Shown here: one piece after another, positions 8,478 to 18,490 of the stretch
Layout: the number at the start of each line of letters is the position of its first letter
Numbering within the stretch: position 1 is the first letter of the stretch
Origin: an uncultured Clostridia bacterium
GTDB lineage: Bacteria > Bacillota > Clostridia > TANB77 > CAG-508
Length of the DNA: 45,065 nt
Direction of reading: 5' to 3'
Assembly (NCBI GenBank): GCA_904381285.1
Contig: CAJFII010000012.1
Coordinates: 1-45,065 of the forward strand
Notes under the pieces: model-generated
Database searches by the model: none
What the model was told of the DNA's origin: nothing
The model's input: only the letters and a program-made list of their open reading frames with translations
Made by a program: the position numbers and the translations under genes

Positions 8478-11192
8478 TTATTTACTTATAAATATTACTT
8501 TTTTATTTTGTAATAATACCTTATTTACATCCATCCATCCTGTTTTAGTACTAGATCCAACATTTGAAACATATACTTGATTTCCATTTGCTTCAAGTAC
8601 TGCAAAATAATGTCCTGATCCATTACTCCAATATCCATTTCCTGCATTTATTATAACAGGATTTCCTGTATTTAAATGTTGCAAAATCTCTTCTGCTGTA
8701 GCATTTTGATCTTCTCTACATGTTAATCCAAAAGATCTTAATACTCCTACAATACTAATTCCGTTTGGATTAATACGTCTTATATCTTCTGGATTTCTAT
8801 CTATTCCATATCCACTTAGTATTACGGCAACTGAAGTTACAGAACATCCTGAATTTTTCATTGTTCCACCCATATAGTAATTACTCCACCATGGTCCTGT
8901 ATATTGTAAATATTCAACAAATGTCTTTCCTGAACCTGTTGTATATTCACCTCTATATCCTTCTCCTGCGGCACCCGTCATACCTCCAGCACCATTTCCG
9001 CTTCCACTCATATATGCATTTGCATCTATTCCAGCAGCTGCATAGAATTTTACTATTTGTGCTTTAGTATTTGCTATCCATGAATCTGCTTGTGTAGGAT
9101 ATTCTGGCGTGTTAGGGCAGTATGTTTGTCCAATTGCTCCTACAGTATATTTACCTTGTGTATAATAATAACTTCCATTTGCTATCAAATGACCAAATGC
9201 CTTTATTCCTTCTGAATCTGAAGAGTAATTAGCCCAACCACTACCTCCTCGTATATTAAACCAGTTATTATGACCATCTATCGCATGTCCTGCTCTTCCT
9301 GCACTTGTTTCTGTAATAGATACAGCAGCTGCAAATAATGCATTTACTTTATATTCATTTTGCATATCTAAAAATGCTTGTGCATTTGCTATAAGCTTTT
9401 CATTTCCAGAATATCCTCCTGCAAAAGCAGCCTTTAATGTTTCTATGTCTGTTATAAATAGTGACTCATCATGAACATCGAAGTCACCCTCATAACTTCC
9501 TTCAACAAATTCTTCTGGTTCAAAAACACTAATTAAGCCATCAATATTGAAATCTATATTTACATCTTCTAGTGGTTCGCCGGCTTTATATAAATATATA
9601 AAATAATCCATAAGTTCAGCATGAGTCTGTGTTCTCATATTTGCTTCTAATAATCCTTTTAACCATGCTTCAGATGACAAAATATTCATAACAGGTCTAT
9701 CGTCTTGTCCTTCTCCCATTAATTTATATTTTACAACTTCACCATCTGGATTATATTTGGCATTTTTGTTTACTGAATTATCACTATTATAATATGCTTC
9801 ATAATATCCTGTAGAATTTTTCCATAAACCTAAAAATCTATCTGCATTTACAATTGTTTTTGTTTCATTTGATTTTTGCCATTCACTTGCATCCACAGAA
9901 ATTACTGTTGTTTCTGATTGGTCAACCTTCCAAGTTCCAGTATCTCCTTCTGGTTCTGGATCATCTGGAATTTGATTTGTATTTCCCTCTTCTCCTAAAG
10001 GATATTCTGTTGGTGCTTTTTCTTCTATATAAGGCGTTTCTTGATTTAAAGCCCAAGTTCTTGCTTTTGTTATATTAGCTTTTATTGATTCTTCTTGTGT
10101 CACCGTTACAGTAACTTGATCCTCCTGTCTGTCTGGTCCAGAACGCTCAGGTGTATATGTTGTTTCTATTATCTCTCCTGTTATTTCATCTCTTGTATGA
10201 TGTGCCTGTAGCCATTTTTTCATAATACTATGTCTATATGTATATATGTTTGTAGTAGTAGTTATAGAATCAAATATAGTTAATTCTATTTCTGCATTTT
10301 TGGTTGCTAAATCTGCTACAGCTTGTACATACTCTACATTTTGAGTTACACTTTGAAGTGCTATTAAAAATTCAAAAGGCATTGCATATTGTGATACCAT
10401 TGTCCTATATGGGATTTTTACTTCCATGATATCAAATTGTGTTATTTCATTATTTTTAGTTTCTCTATATGATTTAGTAATACAAATATTCCATGATTCA
10501 TCTACAGAAAAATAGTTTTTTGAATTTTCTTTTATTTGGTTATCTGTACTTTGCAACATTTCAGTAAACTTTTCATAACCTATATATTGTAATTGTCTTG
10601 CTTGTCCTTCTGTATTACTATCTTTTCTCATTATTTTTATAATGCCTCTAGCTTCTTTATCGCTTCCTTCTATATATGGAAGTTCAGAAGCCATTGATGC
10701 TGTAAAGAAATTATATAAATATTCAGAAGCTTTTTCTTCATCTATTACTCCTGTTTCAGAATTAACTGTTGCCAATTTTAAATCATTTACATCTATACCA
10801 GTTTCTTCTAACATTTGTATAATATTATCTTTTAAAGCTTGTTTATCAAAATGGATACCTGTATCGTCTACTGTACAATATTCTTCTAAAATTGCTTGTG
10901 TTTGTTCTGAGGATTTTTGTACAGTCACTTGATCTATTATCCATTTTGCTGCAGCTAATAAAACTCCTGCTACAACTGCTACAACCGCTACTATAAGAAT
11001 TATTTTTAATAATACAAGAAGTATAGGCATTATTGCAGTAATTACTTTATTCAACAATTGTTTTGCTGCCTTTTTTGCGGCATCACCAGCCATCTTTTTT
11101 CCTTGATCAAGTGCTTCTTTTCCTACTTGTTTTGCTAATCCATCCTCATTTTGTTGTTTTTCTTGATTTTCTTGGTTTTCTTCTTCGTTCAT
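8478..11192 (-). CDS. VirB1-like bifunctional cell wall hydrolase (GH73-like glucosaminidase + C39-like peptidase)
   Basis: 904 residues. Cytoplasmic N-terminus of about 50 residues, transmembrane helix 53-82, then a long outside region of unknown fold. Residues about 577-727 resemble a GH73/LytG-type glucosaminidase: AAAVSITETSAGRAG carries the probable catalytic Glu628, followed by HNNWFNIRG. After a Gly-rich linker, residues about 757-904 match a peptidase C39-like papain fold: SGCSVTSVA (Cys783) and GHYFAVLE (His861). Such two-headed enzymes open peptidoglycan for Gram-positive type IV machines (Tn916 Orf14/CwlT), where the second domain is usually NlpC/P60. It is the fifth or sixth gene of the operon, between the two VirB8-like proteins. 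Confidence 0.8.
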   Translation of the reverse strand: MNEEENQENQEKQQNEDGLAKQVGKEALDQGKKMAGDAAKKAAKQLLNKVITAIMPILLVLLKIILIVAVVAVVAGVLLAAAKWIIDQVTVQKSSEQTQAILEEYCTVDDTGIHFDKQALKDNIIQMLEETGIDVNDLKLATVNSETGVIDEEKASEYLYNFFTASMASELPYIEGSDKEARGIIKIMRKDSNTEGQARQLQYIGYEKFTEMLQSTDNQIKENSKNYFSVDESWNICITKSYRETKNNEITQFDIMEVKIPYRTMVSQYAMPFEFLIALQSVTQNVEYVQAVADLATKNAEIELTIFDSITTTTNIYTYRHSIMKKWLQAHHTRDEITGEIIETTYTPERSGPDRQEDQVTVTVTQEESIKANITKARTWALNQETPYIEEKAPTEYPLGEEGNTNQIPDDPEPEGDTGTWKVDQSETTVISVDASEWQKSNETKTIVNADRFLGLWKNSTGYYEAYYNSDNSVNKNAKYNPDGEVVKYKLMGEGQDDRPVMNILSSEAWLKGLLEANMRTQTHAELMDYFIYLYKAGEPLEDVNIDFNIDGLISVFEPEEFVEGSYEGDFDVHDESLFITDIETLKAAFAGGYSGNEKLIANAQAFLDMQNEYKVNALFAAAVSITETSAGRAGHAIDGHNNWFNIRGGSGWANYSSDSEGIKAFGHLIANGSYYYTQGKYTVGAIGQTYCPNTPEYPTQADSWIANTKAQIVKFYAAAGIDANAYMSGSGNGAGGMTGAAGEGYRGEYTTGSGKTFVEYLQYTGPWWSNYYMGGTMKNSGCSVTSVAVILSGYGIDRNPEDIRRINPNGISIVGVLRSFGLTCREDQNATAEEILQHLNTGNPVIINAGNGYWSNGSGHYFAVLEANGNQVYVSNVGSSTKTGWMDVNKVLLQNKKVIFISK

Positions 11193-11229
11193 AAGTCACC
11201 TCTTTTCTGCTATATAATTTCTCTCAAAT

Positions 11230-12204
11230 CTAATCTAATTCTATAGAAATTCGCGTTTTATTACTATATTCTTCCTTATTTTGAACTGTTTGGTATGTAT
11301 CATAATCTTTTATTATATCTTCAAATACCATTTTCGTCATTTGTGTTCTATTTGAATATATTTTATTAAATCTAATACTCATAGTTTTAGCAAGTCCTGT
11401 ATTCACTGTAAGTCTTGTATCATCTAATTCATACATATATGCTGTAAATTTTTGTTCATTTGAACTTAATAAATATACACTTTCTGTATTTTGTTTTCCA
11501 TCTAATATTATTGTTTTTCCTGTGTTATTTTCAACTTTTATATTGTATATTTCATAATCTTTATAAATATCTTTTGTTAAGACTTGTATTGTTATATTGT
11601 CTGCTTGTCCTACTGCATTTATTTCTTGTCTTCCAATATATCCACTTATATTTAATTTACTTTCTCCATTAGCATCTACAATTGTATAATAATCTTCTAT
11701 TTTGTTTTGGGTAACTTGACCTGTTGCTAAGGCATCTTCTGAAAATAACATTCTATATGTATTAGCATAGGTTGAAACCCAGCTTTGCATGCTATATATT
11801 TTCTTGCTATCAAATATTTTATTTACATAGTTTTCTTGAAAATTAGTTATATTATTAAAGAATACTTCTTCTTTACATTCATCAGTTAGCATATTGTATG
11901 CCTGTTGTATATTCTTATTATTGCAATAAGATATAAATTTTTCTATTACTTCTTCATTTGTTTGTTGTTCTTTATCAGATACATCTTGTCCAGAAATTAC
12001 TGTCTCTTGCGGTCTATACTGTGTACTTGTAGTATTACCTACATTATTTATATTTTCTTGTGCTCTGTTATTTAATTCGTTTTCAGCTAATGTATCTAAT
12101 AATTGTATTACACAAAGAAAGAGAATAACGGCAATTATAATTCCTAGTAAAGTATACTTATTGTCTGCTAAAAATCTTCTTAAATTACTATTTCTTATAA
12201 TCAT
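11230..12204 (-). CDS. membrane-anchored VirB8/TcpC-like scaffold protein
   Basis: 324 residues. N-terminal helix 17-36 (LLGIIIAVILFLCVIQLL) is preceded by a basic cytoplasmic tail. After a Gln/Asn-rich linker, residues about 95-200 (EEVIEKFISYCNNKNIQQAY, then NMLTDECK) look like an NTF2-like domain, a helix pair followed by strands. A second strand-rich domain follows to the C-terminus. One membrane helix plus two NTF2-like domains is the architecture of TcpC/VirB8 proteins that bridge the inner-membrane complex to the wall-side parts. The assignment is by architecture and by its place directly after the VirB6-like gene. It lies 37 bases before the hydrolase gene. Confidence 0.55.
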   Translation of the reverse strand: MIIRNSNLRRFLADNKYTLLGIIIAVILFLCVIQLLDTLAENELNNRAQENINNVGNTTSTQYRPQETVISGQDVSDKEQQTNEEVIEKFISYCNNKNIQQAYNMLTDECKEEVFFNNITNFQENYVNKIFDSKKIYSMQSWVSTYANTYRMLFSEDALATGQVTQNKIEDYYTIVDANGESKLNISGYIGRQEINAVGQADNITIQVLTKDIYKDYEIYNIKVENNTGKTIILDGKQNTESVYLLSSNEQKFTAYMYELDDTRLTVNTGLAKTMSIRFNKIYSNRTQMTKMVFEDIIKDYDTYQTVQNKEEYSNKTRISIELD

Positions 12205-12231
12205 CCTATTATCCTCCTGATTGGTTTGTTA

Positions 12232-14730
12232 TTATCCCATATCTCTAAAGTCCACATAGCCTTGGAATATTTGCTCTGCTGTTCTTCTTCTTTCTCGATC
12301 GCTTCCACCTGCAGGAAGTGATCTTTGAATTCTTTGTATTTCTTTTTCTTTTACTGTGTCATTAGTATATGCACGTGCATCTAATATATCTTTTGTTTGA
12401 ACAATATTTTGTACATTTTCTCTTACTAAATTTGGATCTACACCAGGTGTCTTTTTATATTCATCTTCCAAAGCAATTGCCTTTTTAATTGTACCATTAT
12501 CTGTAATTCCTGCTTGTCTATAAGATTGGAAAGCTTCTTTAATCTCTTTTTTAGTTTTTTTACCTTTGAAATTTTTCTCATAGTAATCATTAAATTCATC
12601 ACTCTTGAAAAATTCTTTATCGGCTCTTGCATTTCTTGCATCTGTTTTGCTTCCATATACACCTGCACCATAGCTATCTCTAACGCTTTTATCTTTCATT
12701 ACTTTTCCTGCTGTTCCTTCAAATAAAGCTCCACCTGCTACTGCTCCACCAAGTGCTGCTGCTATTGCTTGTTCTCCATCACCATTTGTTGCAGCTACTA
12801 CTCCAGCTAATCCTGCAAGTCCAACTCTTGTAGCAGTTTTTAATGTTCCACGTGCTGCTTTATATGCTACTGTTGGTGCTGCTTTCCATGCTCCTATAGC
12901 TCTTTTTCTAACTCCATTCGCTATATTTCTTCTACCTGTACTATTAAATGGTGTATTATTTTTTATCGTAGTAGCGACATTTCTTGCCCCTCCTGTTACT
13001 CTTTTTCCGAAATTTGCCACATCTTCAGCAACAACTCCAGAAAATGTTCTATCTGGTCCTATATTTCTTATTGCTGCTGCAGTTGCAGCTTCATCAGGGC
13101 TTCCTGAAGCATCTACATCATCAACATTATTATTTTGTCCTGTTTCATTACCATCTTCTGCTCCACCTTGTGCTCCAGTTTGTACTTCAGTTTGTGCACC
13201 TTGTTGTCTTGTTTGCTCATTTGAGGCATAGTTTTGATCAGTATTTACGTCTTCTCTTGCATTTCCGTTATCTTGTCTATCTTCGTCTTGGTTACCACCA
13301 TTTTGTTCGGTAGTTCTAGTATCTCTTCCTGCTGTTTCAGTAGTTGGTGGCAAAGCATTTCCACCTGGTGCAAATGAATTAAAATCTTTTGTTGCATTAG
13401 GATCTCTTCCTTGTCTTTTATATTGTTCGTTTGTTCTTACTTTTCCAGATCCTCCTCCACTTTTTCCTGCACCTGTTGCCAAATTTGTTAATGTTTTTGA
13501 TGCAAGTGCAGTTACACCAGCTGCTCCTGCTAATGTTCCTAAAGTTCCTCCGCTTGCCTTGTTGAATCCGAACATTTGCTTTAATAATTTTTCTGCACCT
13601 ATTATAAATGCAAAACATGCAATTGCATATAATGGATTTAGTGCTGCAATATGTATTGCTGATCCAAGTAATACCATGTATAAAAATAGATGTAATGGTT
13701 GCAATAATGCATTAAAGGTAAATTCTTTAATCCACATATCAAAAGCTTGCGCTTTTCCATCTGATGCTTTATCTATTGGATATGTTAATGCTACAATTGG
13801 TGCAATTAATGTCAGAAACGCCATAGTTAATACCCTTTTTAGGTATATCCATGTAAAACGTATTGTAAAAATAACAAGCATTATATATAAAGCTAAAAAT
13901 GCTATTTTATTATTAAGATCTGTTGCCTGTATCATAAATCTTACATATCCCATTAAATTTGTATTAAACTCTAATCCTTCAGATCTGCTTCCCACTTGTC
14001 CAGCTGGGACAGATACATGTACTGTTTTTCCTAAATCTGATGCTAACATTGAAGTTACTGTTTCAGACATAGTTAATGCAAATGACATTATATAATGCAG
14101 TACTAGCACTAAACACATAGCAACAAGCCAATCTACCATCATTTTTTTGTACTTAGCTTTGTCTGCTGCAATACTAGTCATCAACATTCTAATTCCTAAG
14201 TATACAAGTACAGACAAAAGTCCAACAATTGCAAGACTTCTTATTGCATTGTACCAACCTGCAATTGTAGATTGTATTTGCCAAGCTATATTTCTTGTAT
14301 CCGATTGAGTTGCCCCTTCTTCTTTTACACTTGGCTTAATAAAGTTAACATCTAATGCTGGCACCCTATTCGCAAATATTTCTTCTGGTGTATATGTTAT
14401 TACTGGTATATTTACTGCATCTAATCCTAAAAAAGAACCATCAATTTTATCTTCTACTTCTATAGTTGCTGCTCCCTCTTCTGGTTCTGAATAATCTATC
14501 GCCCCACTATCTAGATTTTTCATAAAATTTGATGTTTCCCCTAGCATAAACCACTCTATACCATGTTGTACACCATCTAATATTGCTGCAACTAATGATA
14601 TAACAGGGCTTGCTAAAGTTCCTCCCCAGTCTGCTTGAACAGGTTTAGGTATAGAAAAGCTAAACAATATAACCATTATTAATGCAATTAATATCTTTTG
14701 TACTACTTTTTGGTTTGTTAGAAATTTCAT
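12232..14730 (-). CDS. VirB6/TrbL-like polytopic channel protein with large cytoplasmic tail
   Basis: 832 residues. It has a signal-like first helix (LIALIMVILFSFSIP), then about five to six membrane helices between residues roughly 160 and 390 (IVGLLSVLVYLGIRML; WLVAMCLVLVLHYIMSFAL; IAFLALYIMLVIFTIRF; MAFLTLIAPIVAL; LFLYMVLLGSAIHIA). The WLVAMCL..MSFALTM..SETVTSML segment is typical of Gram-positive VirB6-like conjugation proteins. From about residue 400 on it is hydrophilic: a Gly/Asn/Gln-rich linker, an Ala/Gly-rich patch and a charged helical C-terminus. It follows VirB4 by 12 bases. Expected role: the inner-membrane channel of the secretion machine. The tail of over 400 residues is unusually long and may be regulatory. 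Confidence 0.75.
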   Translation of the reverse strand: MKFLTNQKVVQKILIALIMVILFSFSIPKPVQADWGGTLASPVISLVAAILDGVQHGIEWFMLGETSNFMKNLDSGAIDYSEPEEGAATIEVEDKIDGSFLGLDAVNIPVITYTPEEIFANRVPALDVNFIKPSVKEEGATQSDTRNIAWQIQSTIAGWYNAIRSLAIVGLLSVLVYLGIRMLMTSIAADKAKYKKMMVDWLVAMCLVLVLHYIMSFALTMSETVTSMLASDLGKTVHVSVPAGQVGSRSEGLEFNTNLMGYVRFMIQATDLNNKIAFLALYIMLVIFTIRFTWIYLKRVLTMAFLTLIAPIVALTYPIDKASDGKAQAFDMWIKEFTFNALLQPLHLFLYMVLLGSAIHIAALNPLYAIACFAFIIGAEKLLKQMFGFNKASGGTLGTLAGAAGVTALASKTLTNLATGAGKSGGGSGKVRTNEQYKRQGRDPNATKDFNSFAPGGNALPPTTETAGRDTRTTEQNGGNQDEDRQDNGNAREDVNTDQNYASNEQTRQQGAQTEVQTGAQGGAEDGNETGQNNNVDDVDASGSPDEAATAAAIRNIGPDRTFSGVVAEDVANFGKRVTGGARNVATTIKNNTPFNSTGRRNIANGVRKRAIGAWKAAPTVAYKAARGTLKTATRVGLAGLAGVVAATNGDGEQAIAAALGGAVAGGALFEGTAGKVMKDKSVRDSYGAGVYGSKTDARNARADKEFFKSDEFNDYYEKNFKGKKTKKEIKEAFQSYRQAGITDNGTIKKAIALEDEYKKTPGVDPNLVRENVQNIVQTKDILDARAYTNDTVKEKEIQRIQRSLPAGGSDRERRRTAEQIFQGYVDFRDMG

Positions 14731-14742
14731 TGTTACTCCTTC

Positions 14743-16720
14743 CTATTGTAGTGCTTTATTTTTGTTCATTTTTACTAAATTATTTAAGTTTGTTTCAACA
14801 AACTCAAATTCTTTTGCTGTTGGCGTTATTTGTAAAATTGCTGTATCTTGTCCTACTTTTAGTAAACCTTCTCCTTTTAAACATGTTACTAAAAATCCTG
14901 CTTCTCCTTCTGATAATTTAAATACTTCTTTTAAATATTGTATTTCAGATTTATCTTGTGCTAAAAATAGTTTTGTATCAGATGATGTTAATACTGCTTG
15001 TGCTTCTGGTTTTTCATAAAAATCTTGGAATCTTTGTGAAATAATTGCAAGTGATACATTTCTTTTTCTTGCACGTCTTGCCATTGTATTCAAGAAATCT
15101 ACAGCCTCTGGATATGGTAATAACATCCAAGCTTCATCTACTAACACTCTTTTTTTACTTGCTTTTGTTCTATCCTCACTATTTTTCTTAACATATTTTT
15201 CCCATATCCAAGAAAGTAATATTTGTTGTGCAAGTGGTCTTGCAAATCTTTCCTCTAATTGAGATATATCTAAGTTAATAAATGGTGCTCCATCTAATAA
15301 TTCAAAAGTAGATTGTCCATCAAAATATGCCATTTGTCCATCATATTCTCTTATATATTGTCTCATAACTTTTAGTAAATAGCTATAATGGAATTTATAA
15401 TCTGAATTATCGTTTTCTGCTGCTTTTTTCTGTATTCTTTTATACCAACTACCTATTGTTGGCATATTTTTCTTTCTTTTTGCTAGCATGTCTCTTGACA
15501 TGTTATCTACAGATGATTCATATAAACTTGCAGGATCTTGTGTAATATTTAATTGCGCATATTCTTCAGATACTGCTTCTGCAATAATTTGTTTTGTTAA
15601 TTCATTTACTTCTGTACTTCTTGTACTTCCTCTTGCCATTGTAAGTAGTGCTTGTGTTACGTCCTCTACTTTATTTTCTACATTTAATACTACTCTTTCT
15701 TTTCCTGTAATTTCATCTTTTACTATTTCTGGTTCAATATCAAATAAATTTATTATTGTTTTAGAATTTGGTCCTAATACAACATTAATTCCTCCTAGGG
15801 ATTCTGCAACTATAGAATATTCTCCTTCTGCATCTAGTGCTAAACTTTCTATTCCCATAAGAACTGCTGATCTTGATATTAATGTTTTCATTGTAACAGA
15901 TTTACCAGCACCAGATTTAGCAAATATAACCATATTATAGTTTGTTAATGATGGATGGAAATTATCAAATAAGATTGGCACTCCTGTTTGTTTGTTAAAT
16001 CCTAAAGGTACTCCTGTTGGATGTCCAATTTCAGATGTTGTAAATGGGAATACTGTTCCCATTGAACGTCTATCAAATGTATGTACTTTTTTTATTTTAT
16101 TATCCATTAATGGTAAATTGCTTTTAAATGCTTCTTCTTGAATTCCCCAAGCACTTTTAACTCCAACTAATGATTTTGACATTTCTGTTGAAAGTAAACT
16201 TGTGAATTTATCTAAATCCTCTAGGCTATATGCAAATAATGTTGATACTATTGAAGCTTCAAATAATTTGTTAAATCCTGCTGCAATTTCATCTCTTAAT
16301 TGTTCTGCTTCATATCTTTTTTGACCTACTGTACTTTGTCTATTTATATTTCCTCTATCTGCTGCTACAATTCTTTCTGTTTCTAATTGATTTATTATTT
16401 TATTTAATTCATTTTGAGATTTTGCCTCTGGTACAGGCTCTATGTATATAGATGTATTTACATCTCCAAATAAATATAAATCTCTAAATAATTCTGGGAA
16501 TGATGCCATTCTAGGAAGTGATGATACAAAAAAGCTTCTTGCATATCTTTTGGTATTTGATATTATTTCAAGATGGTCTATATTAGAAGCATCTATTCCG
16601 TGAAGGAGCAATTAGCTCTTTTATAGTTTTTTGTTTTAGTATGCCATATTCTTCTTGTTCTCTATTTTGTAGATTTTGGTTTTCTACCTCTAGTTGTTTT
16701 TTTGATTTCTTGCCCCACAT
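14743..16720 (-). CDS. virB4: VirB4-type secretion ATPase, requires +1 shift at an in-frame CGG
   Basis: The likely start is ATG 16718-16720, with GGAGG 8 bases upstream, overlapping the previous gene by 59 bases. Forty codons ending KTIKELIAPS run into CGG at 16600-16598. In frame this would stop soon after; skipping the C (16600) continues as GIDASNIDHLEIISN with no break to the stop at 14743, giving 658 residues. LIAPSGID is the expected VirB4 N-terminal motif. The only conventional alternative is a TTG at 16609-16611 without a ribosome site, which cuts the conserved start. Walker A is SGAGKS at about 269-274, Walker B RVLVDEAW at about 525-531, followed by the SQRFQDF segment. It powers assembly and transport at the membrane. 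Confidence 0.85.
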
Positions 16721-17912
16721 CAGCTTTACCTCCTTCTTCTTTAGTTTGTTTTTTAGCTTCATCTTGTTCTATGCTATTTATTGCCTCTTCAGCTGTTTCC
16801 CTTCCAAGATATGCTGCATTTTGTCTTATTAATATTTCGGCTCTTCTTTTTATTATTTCATCAAATTCAGCTTCTTTTCTTGCTATTTCTTGCTGTTTTT
16901 TGCTTCTTGCTGCTAATACTTTTTCATTTACCATTTCTAATGCCTTTTTCTCTATTTCTTCATCTAAGATTTTCATTCTTTTGTCTAAAACATCTGGTGC
17001 TGTTGTATATAATTCATCATATCCTGCACGTAATGCTCTTTCTAGACTAAATACTTCTGCCTCATCACGGTTATACGCCATATACAATAAATCTACCACT
17101 TCATTTGAATTCATTATTCTTCCATTTACTTCGCATCCTGAAAGTGTTCTTATTATTGATTGTGCTTTTGTATATAGCTCTGAAAATGCTAAATTCTTTA
17201 TTTCTTCTTTATCAAAAGAATTTGATCCTAAATCTTCTACATAATATGGTATAATAATATAATATTTTTTATTTAATACGTTTTTGTTTAAGCTCATTTT
17301 TTCTGTGTTTGCAATTATATCTTTTCCATATTCATAAAGGTTAGTTTGTTTTGTAACTTCATAAAATTCTCTATCAAGTTCTTCTTTTGAATACTCACCT
17401 GATTGTAATTTTCTTAAATATGTATTTTTTTTCTTTTCTAGCTGTGCTTCTATTTCTGCCAATTTTTTCTTATAATTTTCTATACTATCATTCAAATTTA
17501 CTGTTCTTGTTTGTACATATATTTGTATTGGATGTCTTAATGTATTTAAAAATTGTAAGAATCCCTCTTCTACAGATACTTTTTCAGCTTCTGACATAAG
17601 GTCATAGTTTATTCCTTGGCATTCTACAACCATAAGATATCTATTACCATTTTTTTGTACTATCATGTTATCTTCTACTTTATCAAATTCCATAAATTTA
17701 AATATAGATTCTTTAGTATATTCTTTAGCTATTTTTCTTGCATCACTTGTTGTTTGTTCCTTTGAATTTTGAGGATTTTTATTGTCATCTTTTTCCGCTT
17801 TTTTATTTTTAAATTTTAATATTAATAATACTACTGAAAGTATTACTAATACCGATACCATAACTACTAATAAAATCATTAACAGATTGGTTATTTGGTC
17901 TGTATTATTCAT
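16662..17912 (-). CDS. TraC-like protein, membrane-anchored, related to the VirB4 N-terminal domain
   Basis: 416 residues. One N-terminal transmembrane helix (about 9-32), a charged linker, then a domain at about 65-290 (ESIFKFMEFDKVEDNMIV, NRYLMVVECQGINYDLM, RHPIQIYVQTRTVN) resembling the N-terminal, non-ATPase domain of TraC/TrbE/VirB4 proteins. There is no Walker motif. The C-terminal third is a long charged coiled coil (DEEIEKKALEMVNEK, then Arg/Glu/Ala repeats) ending in a basic tail. It overlaps the PrgI-like gene by 8 bases and the VirB4 start by 59 bases, so translation is probably coupled. A PrgI-TraC-VirB4 order is usual in Gram-positive type IV loci. It probably docks VirB4 to the membrane complex; that role is inference. 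Confidence 0.65.
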   Translation of the reverse strand: MNNTDQITNLLMILLVVMVSVLVILSVVLLILKFKNKKAEKDDNKNPQNSKEQTTSDARKIAKEYTKESIFKFMEFDKVEDNMIVQKNGNRYLMVVECQGINYDLMSEAEKVSVEEGFLQFLNTLRHPIQIYVQTRTVNLNDSIENYKKKLAEIEAQLEKKKNTYLRKLQSGEYSKEELDREFYEVTKQTNLYEYGKDIIANTEKMSLNKNVLNKKYYIIIPYYVEDLGSNSFDKEEIKNLAFSELYTKAQSIIRTLSGCEVNGRIMNSNEVVDLLYMAYNRDEAEVFSLERALRAGYDELYTTAPDVLDKRMKILDEEIEKKALEMVNEKVLAARSKKQQEIARKEAEFDEIIKRRAEILIRQNAAYLGRETAEEAINSIEQDEAKKQTKEEGGKADVGQEIKKTTRGRKPKSTK

Positions 17913-18255
17913 CTTTTGTTACCTCCTCATTGTCATAAATATATATCCTATTTTTTTTCTTTTTAAATTTATATGCTCTTAAGATCACATCATCAATTGC
18001 TTCTCCTCCAACTTTTTTGGTAAAAGCAAATGAACCTATATCTGGCATTTTAAATGTTCCAATACAAAATCCTATAAGTGCAAATATTGCAATTATTATC
18101 ATTCCTATTAATCCTAAGCCAAAAGCAGAAAGTAGAAAATAGAATATCGCTCCTATTACTCCTCCTACTACTGTATATATTAATGATTTACCAGTGAAAA
18201 TAAATAATATTCTTCCTTCGTCTTTAACATTTCTGGGTATATAATATGGTCCCAT
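17905..18255 (-). CDS. PrgI-family/VirB3-like small membrane protein
   Basis: 116 residues. A short N-terminus (YIPRNVKDEGRILF) precedes a hairpin of two membrane helices (about 25-42 and 46-66: YTVVGGVIGAIFYFLL, GLIGMIIIAIFALIGFCIG). Then comes FKMPDIGSFAFTKKVGGE and a basic C-terminus. This is the PrgI pattern, which takes the place of VirB3 in Gram-positive type IV secretion, and the gene is directly before the TraC-like gene as usual. AAGGAGG lies 6-7 bases upstream of the ATG. It is the first gene of the operon whose promoter is at 18291-18319. Confidence 0.8.
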   Translation of the reverse strand: MGPYYIPRNVKDEGRILFIFTGKSLIYTVVGGVIGAIFYFLLSAFGLGLIGMIIIAIFALIGFCIGTFKMPDIGSFAFTKKVGGEAIDDVILRAYKFKKKKNRIYIYDNEEVTKDE

Positions 18256-18290
18256 AGTTTCCTCCTTAGAATATAAATATAACTAATATA

Positions 18291-18319
18291 ATTATATCAA
18301 AAAAAAACACAAATTGTAA
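18291..18319 (-). promoter_or_regulatory. promoter of the eight-gene secretion operon
   Basis: Minus strand TTACAA (18314-18319), 17-base spacer, TATAAT (18291-18296). It lies between the pilin terminator and the PrgI-like gene, separating machine genes from pilin genes. Confidence 0.6.
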
Positions 18320-18422
18320 CATATTGTACTAAAATATTGTATTTTTAATATATTTGTAATATAGTCGCAATAATAGCTTTTGATTTTAGTTTTCATAATT
18401 TTATTTATGTTTTTGTCTTTAT

Positions 18423-18470
18423 AAAACAAAAGATACTAGAAATCCTTAAATCCCTAGTATCTTTTGTTTT
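18423..18470 (-). terminator. strong terminator after the major pilin gene
   Basis: Seventeen-base perfect arms (AAAACAAAAGATACTAG and its complement) around a 14-base loop, ending in a T-rich tract. It should stop most pilin transcripts from entering the secretion operon. Confidence 0.85.
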
Positions 18471-18490
18471 ATTAGATGTACTTTTTACTA

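Noticed and set aside
12438..13618. Extra open frames of 60-180 codons overlapping virB6 and other minus-strand genes
   Set aside because: They are low-complexity Leu/Phe- or Ser-rich shadows of real coding sequence without ribosome sites or recognisable motifs.
14743..17912. A VirB4 split into two genes, N-terminal domain at 16662-17912 and ATPase at 14743-16611
   Set aside because: Once the CGG shift is recognised, VirB4 has its own N-terminus starting at 16720. The upstream protein is a separate TraC-like partner.
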